Part shown: positions 1 through 8,384 of the stretch, piece by piece
Layout of the letters: every line of letters begins with the position of its first letter
Numbering within the stretch: the first letter of the stretch is position 1
NCBI RefSeq assembly: GCF_004136555.1
Contig: NZ_NOIT01000003.1
Span: 1 to 64,000 of the forward strand
DNA length: 64,000 nt
Source: Kocuria carniphila
Lineage (GTDB): Bacteria > Actinomycetota > Actinomycetes > Actinomycetales > Micrococcaceae
Reading direction: 5' to 3'
Notes under the pieces: model-generated
Database searches by the model: none
What the model was told of the DNA's origin: nothing
What the model saw: only the letters and a program-made list of their open reading frames with translations
Program-made: the position numbers and the translations under genes

Positions 1-210
1 CACCCCAGGGAACTACGCGGACATTCTTACGTGAGGCACCCGCTCCCGTTCCCGGACCTTTTAGCTGAGTCTCGTCGGCGGATTGAATCTGATGCATCTC
101 CGCCTTCGTTCGATTGTGGGCGGCGCATTCCGGAGCCGAGCTCACGGATCAGTGCGCCGCGTGTTTCACCTACTTATGACATTAGAAACATCACAGGTGT
201 GAGTCAAAGC
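1..210. other. Intergenic left edge, no gene supported
   Basis: No convincing gene is seen here. A GTG-initiated 64-codon frame spans most of the stretch, but it has no ribosome binding site, no domain and a low-complexity Ser/Arg/Pro composition, so I treat it as chance. The end nearest 210 carries half of a small inverted repeat (GTGTGAG, 6-nt loop, CTCACAC at 197-216) that overlaps the stop codon of the leftward phosphodiesterase gene and may help end its transcript. Confidence 0.4.
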
Positions 211-1080
211 TCACACGCGAGATGACGCGGATCGAGGTGGCCACTGACCGCTGTCGGCCAGCACCCGAGCCAGGATGTCTGCGCGGTCGGTCACCAGACC
301 GTCCACTCCGATGGCCAGTAGCCGGCGCATCTCCTGGGCGTCGTTGATCGTCCACACGTGAACGGCAATGCCCACCCGATGTGCCACTTCCACGAACTTC
401 TGGTTAGCCACCGCCACGGGCAGCTTGAAGCCACCCGGCAGGGAGAGTTCGTAGCTCACCGGTAGCTGAACGGTGTTGAACTCCGCGATCTTGGGGGCCC
501 ACAACTTGGTCAAAGCGGACCAGATAGAGCTCACGATCCTGGGCGAAATCTTGTCCGTCACCCGCGCCACCTTGGACAGAATCGTCAGCCCCGCGCAGCC
601 GACGGTTCCCGCCGAAGTGAGCGGGCGTTTCCCGGTGAGCTGCGCGATCGAGGCGAGCGTGCGGCGTCGGCGAGACTCAGAGAACGAAGTCACCCGCACC
701 CGGTCCACCGCGCCCTCGTCCGCGATCACCCGAGGAAGGGCGGCCACGGATGATTCGTCCTTGACGTCGATATTGAAGTGCAGCTCGGGCAGTTCCCGCA
801 GCAGCTGCGCCAGAGTTGCCAGAGGCTCGGTGCCGCCGATCCGCACGTCCTCCAGGGAGGACCACGGAACGTCACTGACATCCCCGGAGGTGTCCGTCAC
901 GCGATCCAGGGTGGGGTCGTGGAAGGCGAGCACCACGCCGTCGGAGGTGGTGTTCACGTCCGTCTCGGCCCACACGAAACTCAGATCCGCGGCCGCGCGG
1001 AACGCTCGGAGCGTGTTCTCGTGGCCGTCCAGTGAGAATCCACGATGGGCAAGTGCTGTGACCTGGGGTGCAACTGACAT
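211..1080 (-). CDS. Glycerophosphodiester phosphodiesterase
   Basis: Hydrolyses glycerophosphodiesters to glycerol-3-phosphate and an alcohol; the family acts in phospholipid turnover. The 289-residue protein is one GDPD TIM barrel of usual length. Visible are the opening AHRG (His12, Arg13), ENT (Glu21), the metal-binding ETD pair (Glu39, Asp41), catalytic FHD (His54), and near the C-terminus VWTIND and DGLVTD, all hallmarks of the family. There is no signal peptide, so it is probably cytoplasmic. The ATG at 1080 has no clear Shine-Dalgarno, so a leaderless start is possible. It lies 36 nt downstream of the HAD phosphatase gene on the same strand and may share its transcript. Substrate is unproven. 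Confidence 0.9.
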   Translation of the reverse strand: MSVAPQVTALAHRGFSLDGHENTLRAFRAAADLSFVWAETDVNTTSDGVVLAFHDPTLDRVTDTSGDVSDVPWSSLEDVRIGGTEPLATLAQLLRELPELHFNIDVKDESSVAALPRVIADEGAVDRVRVTSFSESRRRRTLASIAQLTGKRPLTSAGTVGCAGLTILSKVARVTDKISPRIVSSIWSALTKLWAPKIAEFNTVQLPVSYELSLPGGFKLPVAVANQKFVEVAHRVGIAVHVWTINDAQEMRRLLAIGVDGLVTDRADILARVLADSGQWPPRSASSRV

Positions 1081-1116
1081 GTACTAAACAGTAACTTGTC
1101 ATTAGGGCATTAAGCG

Positions 1117-1950
1117 TCAGTTGCTGTTCAAGTAACTTTCAATCACCTGAGCCACGCCGTCCTCATCGAAGGGCGGGGCTGTACGGCCCACCGCGGTCAC
1201 CACGCCCGGGTGGCCATCCGCCATGGCGTAACCGTGGCCGGCCCACGTGAGCATTTCCAGGTCATTGGGCATATCGCCGAAGGCCATTACCTGCTCACTG
1301 GCAATACCGTGCTCTGCCGCGAAGCGTTCCAGCGTGCGAGCCTTGGTCAACCCGCGCTGACCAATCTCGACCAGCGGCGCAGCCGCGACCGAGTGGGTGA
1401 CAGCCAACCGCCCGTCCACCAGGTCACGCACGTGTTCGAAGTACTCGTTGGGCACTGCCCCGTCCAGCTTGGCCAGCAGTTTCACCACACCGGCGCCGTG
1501 GGGCAGACAGTCCCTGATGGGGGCTTCCTCGACAGGAAAAATTTCCATGCGGTCGCTGCGGGACCAACCGGGATCGGTGAATACGCGGTCCAGGGTCTCC
1601 GCCGCGTAGAGCGTCTTGGGGAAGAGCTCGCTGATCTCCCCCATGATCCCGAAGGCTTCGCGCACATCGAACAGGCTGGTTTCAATGATGCATTCGGTCC
1701 GCAGGTCGTAGACAACCGCCCCGTTGGAGCAGATGACCACACCCACGTCCTCAAGTTGTTCGTGGAGAGGGTGCAACCACCGCTTGGGACGCCCGGTCAC
1801 GAAAACCACGTGGATCCCGGCGTCCCGCGCGGCGGTAATGGCTTCAACGGTGCGCGGCCGGAAACGAAAATCGGGTCCCAGAACCGTCCCGTCCAGATCG
1901 CTGGCGATCATTCGGACAGGTTGGGATTCCTCGATTCCACCGCGGGCCAC
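1117..1950 (-). CDS. HAD-superfamily Cof-type phosphatase
   Basis: A haloacid-dehalogenase hydrolase of the Cof/YbiV subfamily (IIB cap); these dephosphorylate small sugar phosphates or nucleotides in the cytoplasm. Motif I is IASDLDGTV with Asp18 and Asp20 as nucleophile and acid/base, motif II is VFVTGR, the motif III lysine is in GLTKART, and motif IV is FGDMPNDLEML. The length of 277 residues is normal. The start is uncertain: GTG at 1950 lies 7 nt after the PEBP stop without a Shine-Dalgarno, while ATG at 1911 sits just before motif I with GAGGAA upstream. The gene probably forms an operon with the PEBP gene in front and the phosphodiesterase behind. Confidence 0.85.
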   Translation of the reverse strand: MARGGIEESQPVRMIASDLDGTVLGPDFRFRPRTVEAITAARDAGIHVVFVTGRPKRWLHPLHEQLEDVGVVICSNGAVVYDLRTECIIETSLFDVREAFGIMGEISELFPKTLYAAETLDRVFTDPGWSRSDRMEIFPVEEAPIRDCLPHGAGVVKLLAKLDGAVPNEYFEHVRDLVDGRLAVTHSVAAAPLVEIGQRGLTKARTLERFAAEHGIASEQVMAFGDMPNDLEMLTWAGHGYAMADGHPGVVTAVGRTAPPFDEDGVAQVIESYLNSN

Positions 1951-1957
1951 TGCTGGG

Positions 1958-2479
1958 TTACTTGACTTCGTACACGGGGGTCAGGAAGGCCCGCCCGATC
2001 GCGTGCGAGAACAGGTTGAAGTTCACCACGGCGGGGCTGGTGTTCTCGTCCACGTCCATTTCCTCCACGTCCACGGCGGTCACGCACAGGATGTAGCGGT
2101 GCGCTCCGTGTCCCTCGGGCGGGGCCGCGCCCAGGAACTCGTCCGTGCCTGCGTCGTTGCGGTGCTTCACGGCTCCCTGGGGCGGGTTCGATGCGGCACC
2201 GGTGGCCAGTTCCGTGACCGAGGCCGGGATATTGGACAGGCACCAGTGCCAGAAACCGCTCGGTGTGGGAGCATCCGGGTCGTACATGGTGACCACGTAG
2301 GACTTGGTGCCCTCGGGTGCGCCGGACCAAGACAGTTGCGGGGAGATATCCTCTCCGCCCGCGCCCATGATTCCGGAGACCTGGGCGGTGGCCATGGTCT
2401 GGCCCTCCGCAACATCCGTTGAAGTCAGAGTGAACGTGGGAAGGTCGGGCAGGTCTGCGTAAGGTTTACGGTCAAACAT
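1958..2479 (-). CDS. YbhB/YbcL-type phosphatidylethanolamine-binding-like protein
   Basis: A PEBP-fold (Raf kinase inhibitor-like) cytoplasmic protein; bacterial members have no agreed function. The 173-residue product shows the ligand-pocket motifs YDPDAPTPSGFWHW and GAHRYILCV. I chose the ATG at 2479 because GAAAGGAATACC precedes it directly; an upstream in-frame ATG at 2518 would add 13 residues and lacks such a site. It is the first gene of a short leftward group with the HAD phosphatase (7-nt gap). The assignment to the fold is firm; the role is not. Confidence 0.88.
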   Translation of the reverse strand: MFDRKPYADLPDLPTFTLTSTDVAEGQTMATAQVSGIMGAGGEDISPQLSWSGAPEGTKSYVVTMYDPDAPTPSGFWHWCLSNIPASVTELATGAASNPPQGAVKHRNDAGTDEFLGAAPPEGHGAHRYILCVTAVDVEEMDVDENTSPAVVNFNLFSHAIGRAFLTPVYEVK

Positions 2480-2598
2480 CGGTATTCCTTTCGTTGAACG
2501 ATTCGTACTCACGGACAATTCGTTGCCGACGGCGCTCGGCCGGGTTCACGGCCTCATCTCACCGAGCTTGCCGCTCGCCTATGAGCAGACTGGACGCA

Positions 2599-3528
2599 TT
2601 AGTGAGCGGGCAGGTCCGCCTTGGTCGGCAGATCCGCTCCGGAGCGGGACACGGTCACGCCCGCTGCGGTGGCCGCGTAGCGCAGGATCTCGAGCACCTG
2701 GTCCTTGCTGAGTGCATCCAGTCCGCGACGAGCCTCGGCCCCCGTGAGACCGCGGTCGGTCAGTGCGGAGATCAACGCGGCCATGAAAGAGTCACCGGCA
2801 CCCACGGTGTCCGCCACGTCCACCTTGGCGGCGGGGGTGTCCATGCCTTCTCGTCCGGTGCCACGACTGACTGCCCACGGACCCAGGGCACCGCGGGTCA
2901 CAACCACCAAGCGAGCTCCGGCCTGCAACCAGGCACGGGCGCTGTCCTCGATGGAACGGTTCGGGTAAAGCCACAACAAGTCCTCGTCCGAGGCCTTTAC
3001 GATGTCCGCAGATGCCACAATCGCCTCCGCGCGGGCGCGGGCGTCCGAGGAATCCGGGATGATGGTCGGCCGGCAGTTGGGGTCATACGAGACCAGAGCA
3101 TGATCGTGGGCGCGTTCCACGGCCTTGCGGACCATGGTGGCCCCGGGCTCGAGCATGGCGCCGATGGAGCCGACGTGCAGCAGACCGGTCTCGTTCAGGA
3201 GCCGATCGATCTGCTCGTCCGAGACATCCAGGGACCAGTCCAGCTGAAAGTCATAGGTCGCAGCACCCGCCTGATCCAGCGTGGCCTGGGCGACGGAGGT
3301 GGGTTTGGAATCCGGATTGAACGGCAGATTCACGTTGTTGTCCCGCAGGTGAGCGGCCACTTGCTCGCCGTACTCGTCCTGACCGTAACGGCCCAGGAAC
3401 TGCACTTCTTGATCCAAGCGGGCGAGGCCCACGGCCACATTCATGGGGCTTCCGCCCACGTGCGCGCGGGGTTCTTCACCGTCGCGTGAGACCACATCCA
3501 CGAGAGCTTCACCGATCACCGTCAACAT
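2599..3528 (-). CDS. PfkB-family carbohydrate kinase, probably fructokinase
   Basis: A ribokinase-fold sugar kinase that phosphorylates a sugar with ATP. The N-terminus MLTVIGEALVDVV and the substrate-binding GGSPMNVAVGLARL are typical of fructokinases. The C-terminal signature DTVGAGDSFMAALIS holds the catalytic Asp and the anion hole. At 309 residues the gene is full length. The ATG at 3528 has no Shine-Dalgarno and may be leaderless. It faces the long GAPDH gene across about 210 nt, so both could be part of central sugar metabolism. Fructose as substrate is inferred from overall resemblance only. Confidence 0.85.
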   Translation of the reverse strand: MLTVIGEALVDVVSRDGEEPRAHVGGSPMNVAVGLARLDQEVQFLGRYGQDEYGEQVAAHLRDNNVNLPFNPDSKPTSVAQATLDQAGAATYDFQLDWSLDVSDEQIDRLLNETGLLHVGSIGAMLEPGATMVRKAVERAHDHALVSYDPNCRPTIIPDSSDARARAEAIVASADIVKASDEDLLWLYPNRSIEDSARAWLQAGARLVVVTRGALGPWAVSRGTGREGMDTPAAKVDVADTVGAGDSFMAALISALTDRGLTGAEARRGLDALSKDQVLEILRYAATAAGVTVSRSGADLPTKADLPAH

Positions 3529-3740
3529 GGCACCACGGTAGCAAAGGCGACCGACAAGAAGAGGCCACCGAGCGGCGTCGTCACCTTAAGAGACACGTGC
3601 GCGAGGGGTGCGCGAGCCACGTACACTGGCGTACGACGAGCCGCCTCATCTTGTGCGGCGCCATCACGCTAGACCGCACAACGAAGCGCGGCACAACACG
3701 GCCCTCACGACGAAGTCCGGGTCGAGGAAGAAGGATGCTG

Positions 3741-5156
3741 ATGAGCACCACCTGGTCCGATCGAGAAGCACTTGCTGAAGCACTGGTCCCCCTGGTGGGC
3801 CGTTTGCACCGCGAGAACAAGGTGGTCACCACCGTGTTCGGCCGGTCGCTGGTTCACAAGTCCGTTACCGAAATCATCAAGGCGCACCGCTTCACCCGCC
3901 GCATCCTGGGCGAAGAGCTGCCGCTCAAGGACACCCTGGACATCGTCGAGACGCTGACCAAGCTCAAGCTGGGTACCTGCAACATCGACGTGGCCAAGCT
4001 GGCACAGGGCTACAAGGAATCCGGTAGCAACGACCTCGAGGCGTACCTGCGTGAACAGCTCGCGTCCGTAGTCGATCACCAGGGCGAGAACGAGCCCGAG
4101 TCCCAGGACGTGGTGCTCTACGGTTTCGGTCGCATCGGCCGTCTGCTGGCTCGCATCCTCATCAACCGTAATGACGGCACCGGTCTGAACCTGCGCGCCG
4201 TGGTGGTTCGCAAGAAGCCGGGCAACGACCTGGTCAAGCGCGCATCCCTGCTGCGCCGTGACTCCGTGCACGGTTCCTTCGACGGCACCATCACCGTGGA
4301 CGAAGAGAAGAACGTCATCACCGCCAATGGCGTGGACATCCAGTTCATCTACGCCGGCTCCCCGGCCGAGGTGGACTACACCGAGTACGGCATCGACAAC
4401 GCCCTGGTGGTCGACAACACCGGTGCGTGGCGCGACGAAGAGGGACTCTCCCAGCACCTGCAGTCCAAGGGTGTCGCGAAGGTCCTGCTGACCGCTCCCG
4501 GCAAGGGCGATCTCAAGAACATCGTGTGCGGCGTGAACGACAAGGACATCCTGCCCGAGGACAAGATCCTCTCCGCAGCATCCTGCACGACCAACGCCAT
4601 CACCCCGGTCGTCAAGGTCCTCAATGACCAGTACGGCATCAAGCAGGGTCACGTCGAGACCGTTCACTCGTACACCAACGACCAGAACCTCATCGACAAC
4701 TGGCACAAGGGCGACCGCCGCGGCCGTTCCGCAGCGCTGAACATGGTCATCACCGAAACTGGTGCCGCCAAGGCTGTGGCCAAGGCTCTGCCGGAGATGA
4801 AGGGCAAGCTCACCGGCAACGCCATCCGCGTGCCAACCCCGGACGTCTCCATGGCCATCCTCAACCTGCAGCTGGACAAGGCACCCGAATCCGCTGACGA
4901 GGTCAACGAGTTCCTCAAGGACATTTCCATGAACTCGGCCATGCGCAAGCAGATCGACTACGTGGACTCCCCGGACGTCGTCTCCACCGACCTGGTCGGC
5001 TCCCGCCGCGCCGGCGTGGTGGACGGTCTGGCCACCATCGTCAACAACAACTCGCTCGTGCTCTACGTCTGGTACGACAACGAGTTCGGCTACTCCTGCC
5101 AGGTGGTGCGCGTGCTCGCTCGCATGGCAGACATCGCCATGCCGCAGCTCCCGTAA
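3741..5156 (+). CDS. Long-form glyceraldehyde-3-phosphate dehydrogenase
   Basis: Converts glyceraldehyde-3-phosphate to 1,3-bisphosphoglycerate in glycolysis, or the reverse in gluconeogenesis. The first ~120 residues are an alpha-helical extension absent from ordinary GAPDH. The Rossmann domain starts at about residue 124 (LYGFGRIGRL), the catalytic site ASCTTN places Cys at about residue 282, and HSYTNDQ and WYDNEFGYS follow. The total of 471 residues fits the long GapB-like class known in actinobacteria. The ATG at 3741 has AAGG six nucleotides upstream; ATG at 3735 would add two residues. A strong hairpin follows the stop. In corynebacteria a similar paralogue serves gluconeogenesis, so that role is possible here. 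Confidence 0.92.
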   Translation: MSTTWSDREALAEALVPLVGRLHRENKVVTTVFGRSLVHKSVTEIIKAHRFTRRILGEELPLKDTLDIVETLTKLKLGTCNIDVAKLAQGYKESGSNDLEAYLREQLASVVDHQGENEPESQDVVLYGFGRIGRLLARILINRNDGTGLNLRAVVVRKKPGNDLVKRASLLRRDSVHGSFDGTITVDEEKNVITANGVDIQFIYAGSPAEVDYTEYGIDNALVVDNTGAWRDEEGLSQHLQSKGVAKVLLTAPGKGDLKNIVCGVNDKDILPEDKILSAASCTTNAITPVVKVLNDQYGIKQGHVETVHSYTNDQNLIDNWHKGDRRGRSAALNMVITETGAAKAVAKALPEMKGKLTGNAIRVPTPDVSMAILNLQLDKAPESADEVNEFLKDISMNSAMRKQIDYVDSPDVVSTDLVGSRRAGVVDGLATIVNNNSLVLYVWYDNEFGYSCQVVRVLARMADIAMPQLP

Positions 5157-5172
5157 GCTGCCCGGCCACTAC

Positions 5173-5217
5173 GACGCAGCCCCGGCCCCTTCCGCGCGAA
5201 GGTGCCGGGGCTGCGTC
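5173..5217 (+). terminator. Terminator-like hairpin after GAPDH gene
   Basis: A 13-bp perfect stem (GACGCAGCCCCGG pairing with CCGGGGCTGCGTC) starts 16 nt after the GAPDH stop. The loop contains a nested CTTC/GAAG pair. No strong U-tract follows, as is common in high-GC genomes. Confidence 0.75.
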
Positions 5218-5517
5218 ATTGGTTGTGAGGCGCGTTGGTTGTGGGGTGCTTCGGTTGTGGGGGCGTTGGGACTGTCGCGGGGCTTGCTGCGCATCTCAGG
5301 CGCCGTCCCGACCCCGCCGGGCACCTCGTGTGCCGTTAGAGCCTTTCTGAGCCTCGCCAAGGGTTCTAATGACGCATGGCGTGCGCACGGAGGTTCTAAC
5401 GACGCCCGGTGCTCGTCGTTGCAGCACCCTTACCGCCGACGACGCCGCTTCGGCCGCGTAGCCGCGCATCTCAAGCGCCCTCAGGGCCCTGCCGCGCACC
5501 TGGTGTGTCCCACAGGT
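5218..5517. repeat. Gene-free stretch with imperfect direct repeats
   Basis: No gene is supported in this ~300-nt convergent gap. It contains a roughly 46-nt imperfect direct repeat: GCGCATCTCAGGCGCC... from 5289 and GCGCATCTCAAGCGCC... from 5464, each running through GCACCT(C/G)GTGTG. Between them a shorter repeat, GGTTCTAA(T/C)GACGC, occurs near 5363 and 5392. The layout suggests remnants of a duplicated intergenic element rather than coding DNA. Confidence 0.45.
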
Positions 5518-6798
5518 CTACTGGAGTTTCTCACCGGCCTGCTTGACCTCACCAATCGCGTTGAGGCCGAACATCGGGGTGCAGTTGACGCGGTAGTCGC
5601 CCACGATGCGTGCTTTGTAGATGGTCGGGTTGTGCGTGGCCACGGTGCGGGCGTTGCGCCAGAAGCGGTCCAGGGACTTGGACTTGCCCACGGCGGAGGC
5701 GCCGAGCAGGTCGAAGATCCCGTCCGTCACGTCGCGCACGAGTTCCGGAACGACCACCTGGGCATGTGCCACGGGCAGTTCGCACGCGTTGGTCAACTCC
5801 TGGGGGTTGTCGAGAAGGGGGTCCCCGCCGAGAACGCCGACGGCGGCGTCGAGCTCCCGGGCCGCTTGCAGAACGATTGCCCGCGCGGCGGCTGCTTTGG
5901 CACTGAGCTCTCCTACGCGCTGCAGGACCTGCGGATCCTCGCGCGCAACGGAGCCTGTGCCGGTGTTGAATCCGCGGGTGCGCGAACGCACCAGGTGAAC
6001 ACCCTCATCGATGGCGGCCTTGGCGATGCCCGCTTCAACGGCAAGGAGGACGAGCTGGAAGACAGCGGTCTCCTGGGTGGCTCGGCCATCGCGGTTGCGC
6101 ACGTTGGCCGCCGGAACCTTAACCCCGCGGAAGTGCGTGGTGCCTGTGCCGGTGAGTTGCTGGCCGAACCCATCCCAGTCGTCGACCAGTTCGATGCCAT
6201 CCCACGAGCTCTTCACCAGCGCATGCGAGCGCGCCTCCTGACCGGGAATCTGCGCGGTGACCTGGATCCAATCGGAGAAGATGGAACCGGTGGAGTAGTA
6301 CTTGGTGCCGTTGAGCTCCCAGTCACCGTCTGCGGTCTGGATCTGGGTCAGGGTAGTGGCCGCGGTGCCCAGCGCGGCCCCGGAGCGCTCGGTCGCGGCA
6401 TTGCCCACGGTCTCGCCGGCGGCGATCCGCGGGAACCAGACGTCGGACTCCTCCGAGCTGAGGCTCGCGATGAATCCCAGGTGCGAGCGGTAAACATGCG
6501 CCACATTGGAGTCCGCCGCGGCCAGGGCAATCAGCAGCTCCGCCACCTGCTCCAGCGAAGCTCCGTAACCACCCCGCGAGCGCGGAACGGTCAGCGCACC
6601 GAAGTGCCGTTCGTTGAGCCACTTGAACTGTTCGAACGGCAGAATCCGCTGCTGTTCGCGTTCCACAGCACCGGCCGCAATCCGGTCGAACACCGGTTGG
6701 AACACGTCAAATAATTCGCGGGTGCTCAGGGACCGCTGTGGGAACCCATAGTCGGCGGCGGTGTCTAATTCTTCCTTGATCCCGGTGTCAGTGCTCAT
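5518..6798 (-). CDS. Acyl-CoA-dehydrogenase-fold flavin monooxygenase (SfnB/DszC-like), sulfur acquisition
   Basis: A flavoprotein of the acyl-CoA-dehydrogenase superfamily. The best match by eye is the SfnB/DszC group, which oxygenates organosulfur compounds with reduced FMN so that sulfur can be released. Visible are the N-terminal helical domain, the beta-domain segment ERSGAALGT and NGTKYYSTGS, and the C-terminal helices with LLGASAVGKSKSLDRFWRNARTVATHNP, typical of the monooxygenase branch; the glutamate base of true dehydrogenases is not evident. The length of 426 residues is normal. GAGGGA lies upstream of the ATG. The SAM riboswitch in the leader ties the gene to methionine/sulfur supply and supports the assignment over beta-oxidation. 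Confidence 0.8.
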   Translation of the reverse strand: MSTDTGIKEELDTAADYGFPQRSLSTRELFDVFQPVFDRIAAGAVEREQQRILPFEQFKWLNERHFGALTVPRSRGGYGASLEQVAELLIALAAADSNVAHVYRSHLGFIASLSSEESDVWFPRIAAGETVGNAATERSGAALGTAATTLTQIQTADGDWELNGTKYYSTGSIFSDWIQVTAQIPGQEARSHALVKSSWDGIELVDDWDGFGQQLTGTGTTHFRGVKVPAANVRNRDGRATQETAVFQLVLLAVEAGIAKAAIDEGVHLVRSRTRGFNTGTGSVAREDPQVLQRVGELSAKAAAARAIVLQAARELDAAVGVLGGDPLLDNPQELTNACELPVAHAQVVVPELVRDVTDGIFDLLGASAVGKSKSLDRFWRNARTVATHNPTIYKARIVGDYRVNCTPMFGLNAIGEVKQAGEKLQ

Positions 6799-6902
6799 GT
6801 TCTCGGTAGTCCCTCGCGTTCAGTCGCGGTGCACGCACCCGACCGAGAGGAACACAGCGCGTGCGCGGGCATGACCGTGCGAACCGCAGAAGCTGAAAAG
6901 CT

Positions 6903-6992
6903 GTCCATCGGTCGTGGCGGAAGCACCGTCCCGGTATCCGGGTGGTTGCTGCGGCGTTGACGAGCCACGTCTCTCGGCCGCTCTTGATGGCG
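6903..6992 (-). ncRNA. SAM-I (S-box) riboswitch in the leader of the SfnB-like gene
   Basis: Read on the minus strand the leader shows the S-box layout. P1 is CCATC pairing with GATGG at the two ends. The 5' side carries AAGAGCGGCCGAGAGACGTG, then GGCTCGTCAACGCCGC and the invariant GCAACC. A P3 hairpin (ACCCGG..CCGGGA-like) follows, then GGTGCTTCC and GATGGAC. These conserved blocks are in the right order and spacing for the actinobacterial SAM-I class. The switch ends about 100 nt before the start codon, which leaves room for an expression platform. High SAM would be expected to turn the gene off. Confidence 0.88.
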
Positions 6993-7045
6993 TTACGGGT
7001 TCAGAGCATCACGGGCCCCGGGGGACTGTCAACGCGCGTGACGGT

Positions 7046-8374
7046 TTATGACCGCCAGAACGCTCCGGTCACTCGGGACAGCGCGTGAAGGTCGTCCACG
7101 TGGGCGAGTTCGCGGGCCGAATGCATCGACAACAAGCCCACGCCCACGTCCAGGGTGCGCATGCCCAAGCGGGTGGCCGTGATGGGCCCGATAGTGGAAC
7201 CGCACGGCACGTTGTTGTTGGAGACGAATTCCTGATAGCTCACGCCGGCGCGATCACACGCATCCGCCCACAGCCCGGCGCCCATGGCGTCCGTGGTGTA
7301 GCGCTGGTTGGCGTTGATCTTCAGGAGCGGTCCGGATCCCGGTTCGGGAGTGTTCACGGGATCGTGATGACCGCGGTAGTTGGGGTGGACCAGGTGACCG
7401 GCGTCCGCAGACAGGCACACCGATTCAGCCAGAGAACGCCGGTAATCGTCCTGTGATTCGCCCTGCGCCGCGCTGATACGCACGAGCACGTCCTCCAGGA
7501 ACGGGCCCGCCGCGCCGGAACGCGTGGCTGAACCGACTTCCTCGTGGTCGAACGCGGCCAGCATCGAAACCTGCGACGCGGATTCGAGCTCCTCCGCGTG
7601 CTCGACGAACGCATGAAGCCCCGCATAGACGGAGGACAGGTTGTCCAGTCGACCGCTCGCGAGCAGTTGCCGCCGCTGCCCGATCAATTCAGGTTTCTGG
7701 GTATCCGCGAGCACGATGTCGAAGCCCACGATGTCCTCCGGGGACACCGATGCCTCGGCCATGTCCGCGAGCAGTCCCAGCACGTCAGCGTCCTGCGCCG
7801 AGCCCGTTCCCCAAATGGGCTGCACGTGCTGCTGCTTGTCCAGCTTGAGCCCGTCGTTGGCCCCGCGGTCCAGGTGGATGGCCAACTGCGGAATCCTTGC
7901 GATGGCCTCAGTCGCGCATAAGTGTTGCGTGAGTTCGCCGTTCTCACCACGCACCACAATGCGCCCGGCGAGCCGCAGATCCCTGTCCAGCCAAGAATTC
8001 AGCAGTACCCCGCCGTAGACCTCCACTCCCGCCTGATACCAACCGTTGGAGACCGTGGTCGGCTTGGGCTTGAGCTTGAACCCGGGCGAATCCGTGTGCG
8101 CGCCCAAAATGCGAGACCCGGCGCCCGCGCGATAGTCGCGAGGGGCCACCCAGGCGATCAGAGCGCCGTCGCGAATCGTGAAGTGCCTCCCGACGACGTC
8201 GCTCCACGCCTCGGACCCGTGCAGTTCCGTGAATCCCGCGCCGCGCAGCAGCTCTGCGGCGGCCGCGACCGCGTGGTAGGAACTGGGCGAGGCCATGACG
8301 TAATCACCCAGGGCACGGGCATAGCCGAACGGGGCGCGGTGGGAGTCCAAGTCAGAAACGCTGTGATGGGCCAT
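7046..8374 (-). CDS. M18-family aminopeptidase
   Basis: A dizinc aminopeptidase that removes N-terminal residues, often acidic ones, from peptides in the cytoplasm. Diagnostic motifs are GAHTDSPGFKLKPKPT (His near residue 92), FDHEEVGSATRSGA with the catalytic Glu pair, and the C-terminal GHHDPVNTPEPG and KINANQRYTTDA. The length of 442 residues matches the family. I start at the ATG at 8374 because MAHHSVSDLD leads directly into the conserved domain; the long upstream reading frame only shadows the preceding protease gene. The stop codon of that gene lies 10 nt before this ATG and no good Shine-Dalgarno is seen, so translational coupling is likely. Confidence 0.93.
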   Translation of the reverse strand: MAHHSVSDLDSHRAPFGYARALGDYVMASPSSYHAVAAAAELLRGAGFTELHGSEAWSDVVGRHFTIRDGALIAWVAPRDYRAGAGSRILGAHTDSPGFKLKPKPTTVSNGWYQAGVEVYGGVLLNSWLDRDLRLAGRIVVRGENGELTQHLCATEAIARIPQLAIHLDRGANDGLKLDKQQHVQPIWGTGSAQDADVLGLLADMAEASVSPEDIVGFDIVLADTQKPELIGQRRQLLASGRLDNLSSVYAGLHAFVEHAEELESASQVSMLAAFDHEEVGSATRSGAAGPFLEDVLVRISAAQGESQDDYRRSLAESVCLSADAGHLVHPNYRGHHDPVNTPEPGSGPLLKINANQRYTTDAMGAGLWADACDRAGVSYQEFVSNNNVPCGSTIGPITATRLGMRTLDVGVGLLSMHSARELAHVDDLHALSRVTGAFWRS

Positions 8375-8384
8375 GCAGCACAGT

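Noticed and set aside
197-216. CRP-like site TGTGA...TCACA
   Set aside because: The spacing is eight rather than six nucleotides and it overlaps a stop codon, so a small terminator-like hairpin is more likely.
31-225. GTG-started 64-codon frame at the left edge
   Set aside because: No ribosome site, no domain and low-complexity composition; it also overlaps the phosphodiesterase stop.
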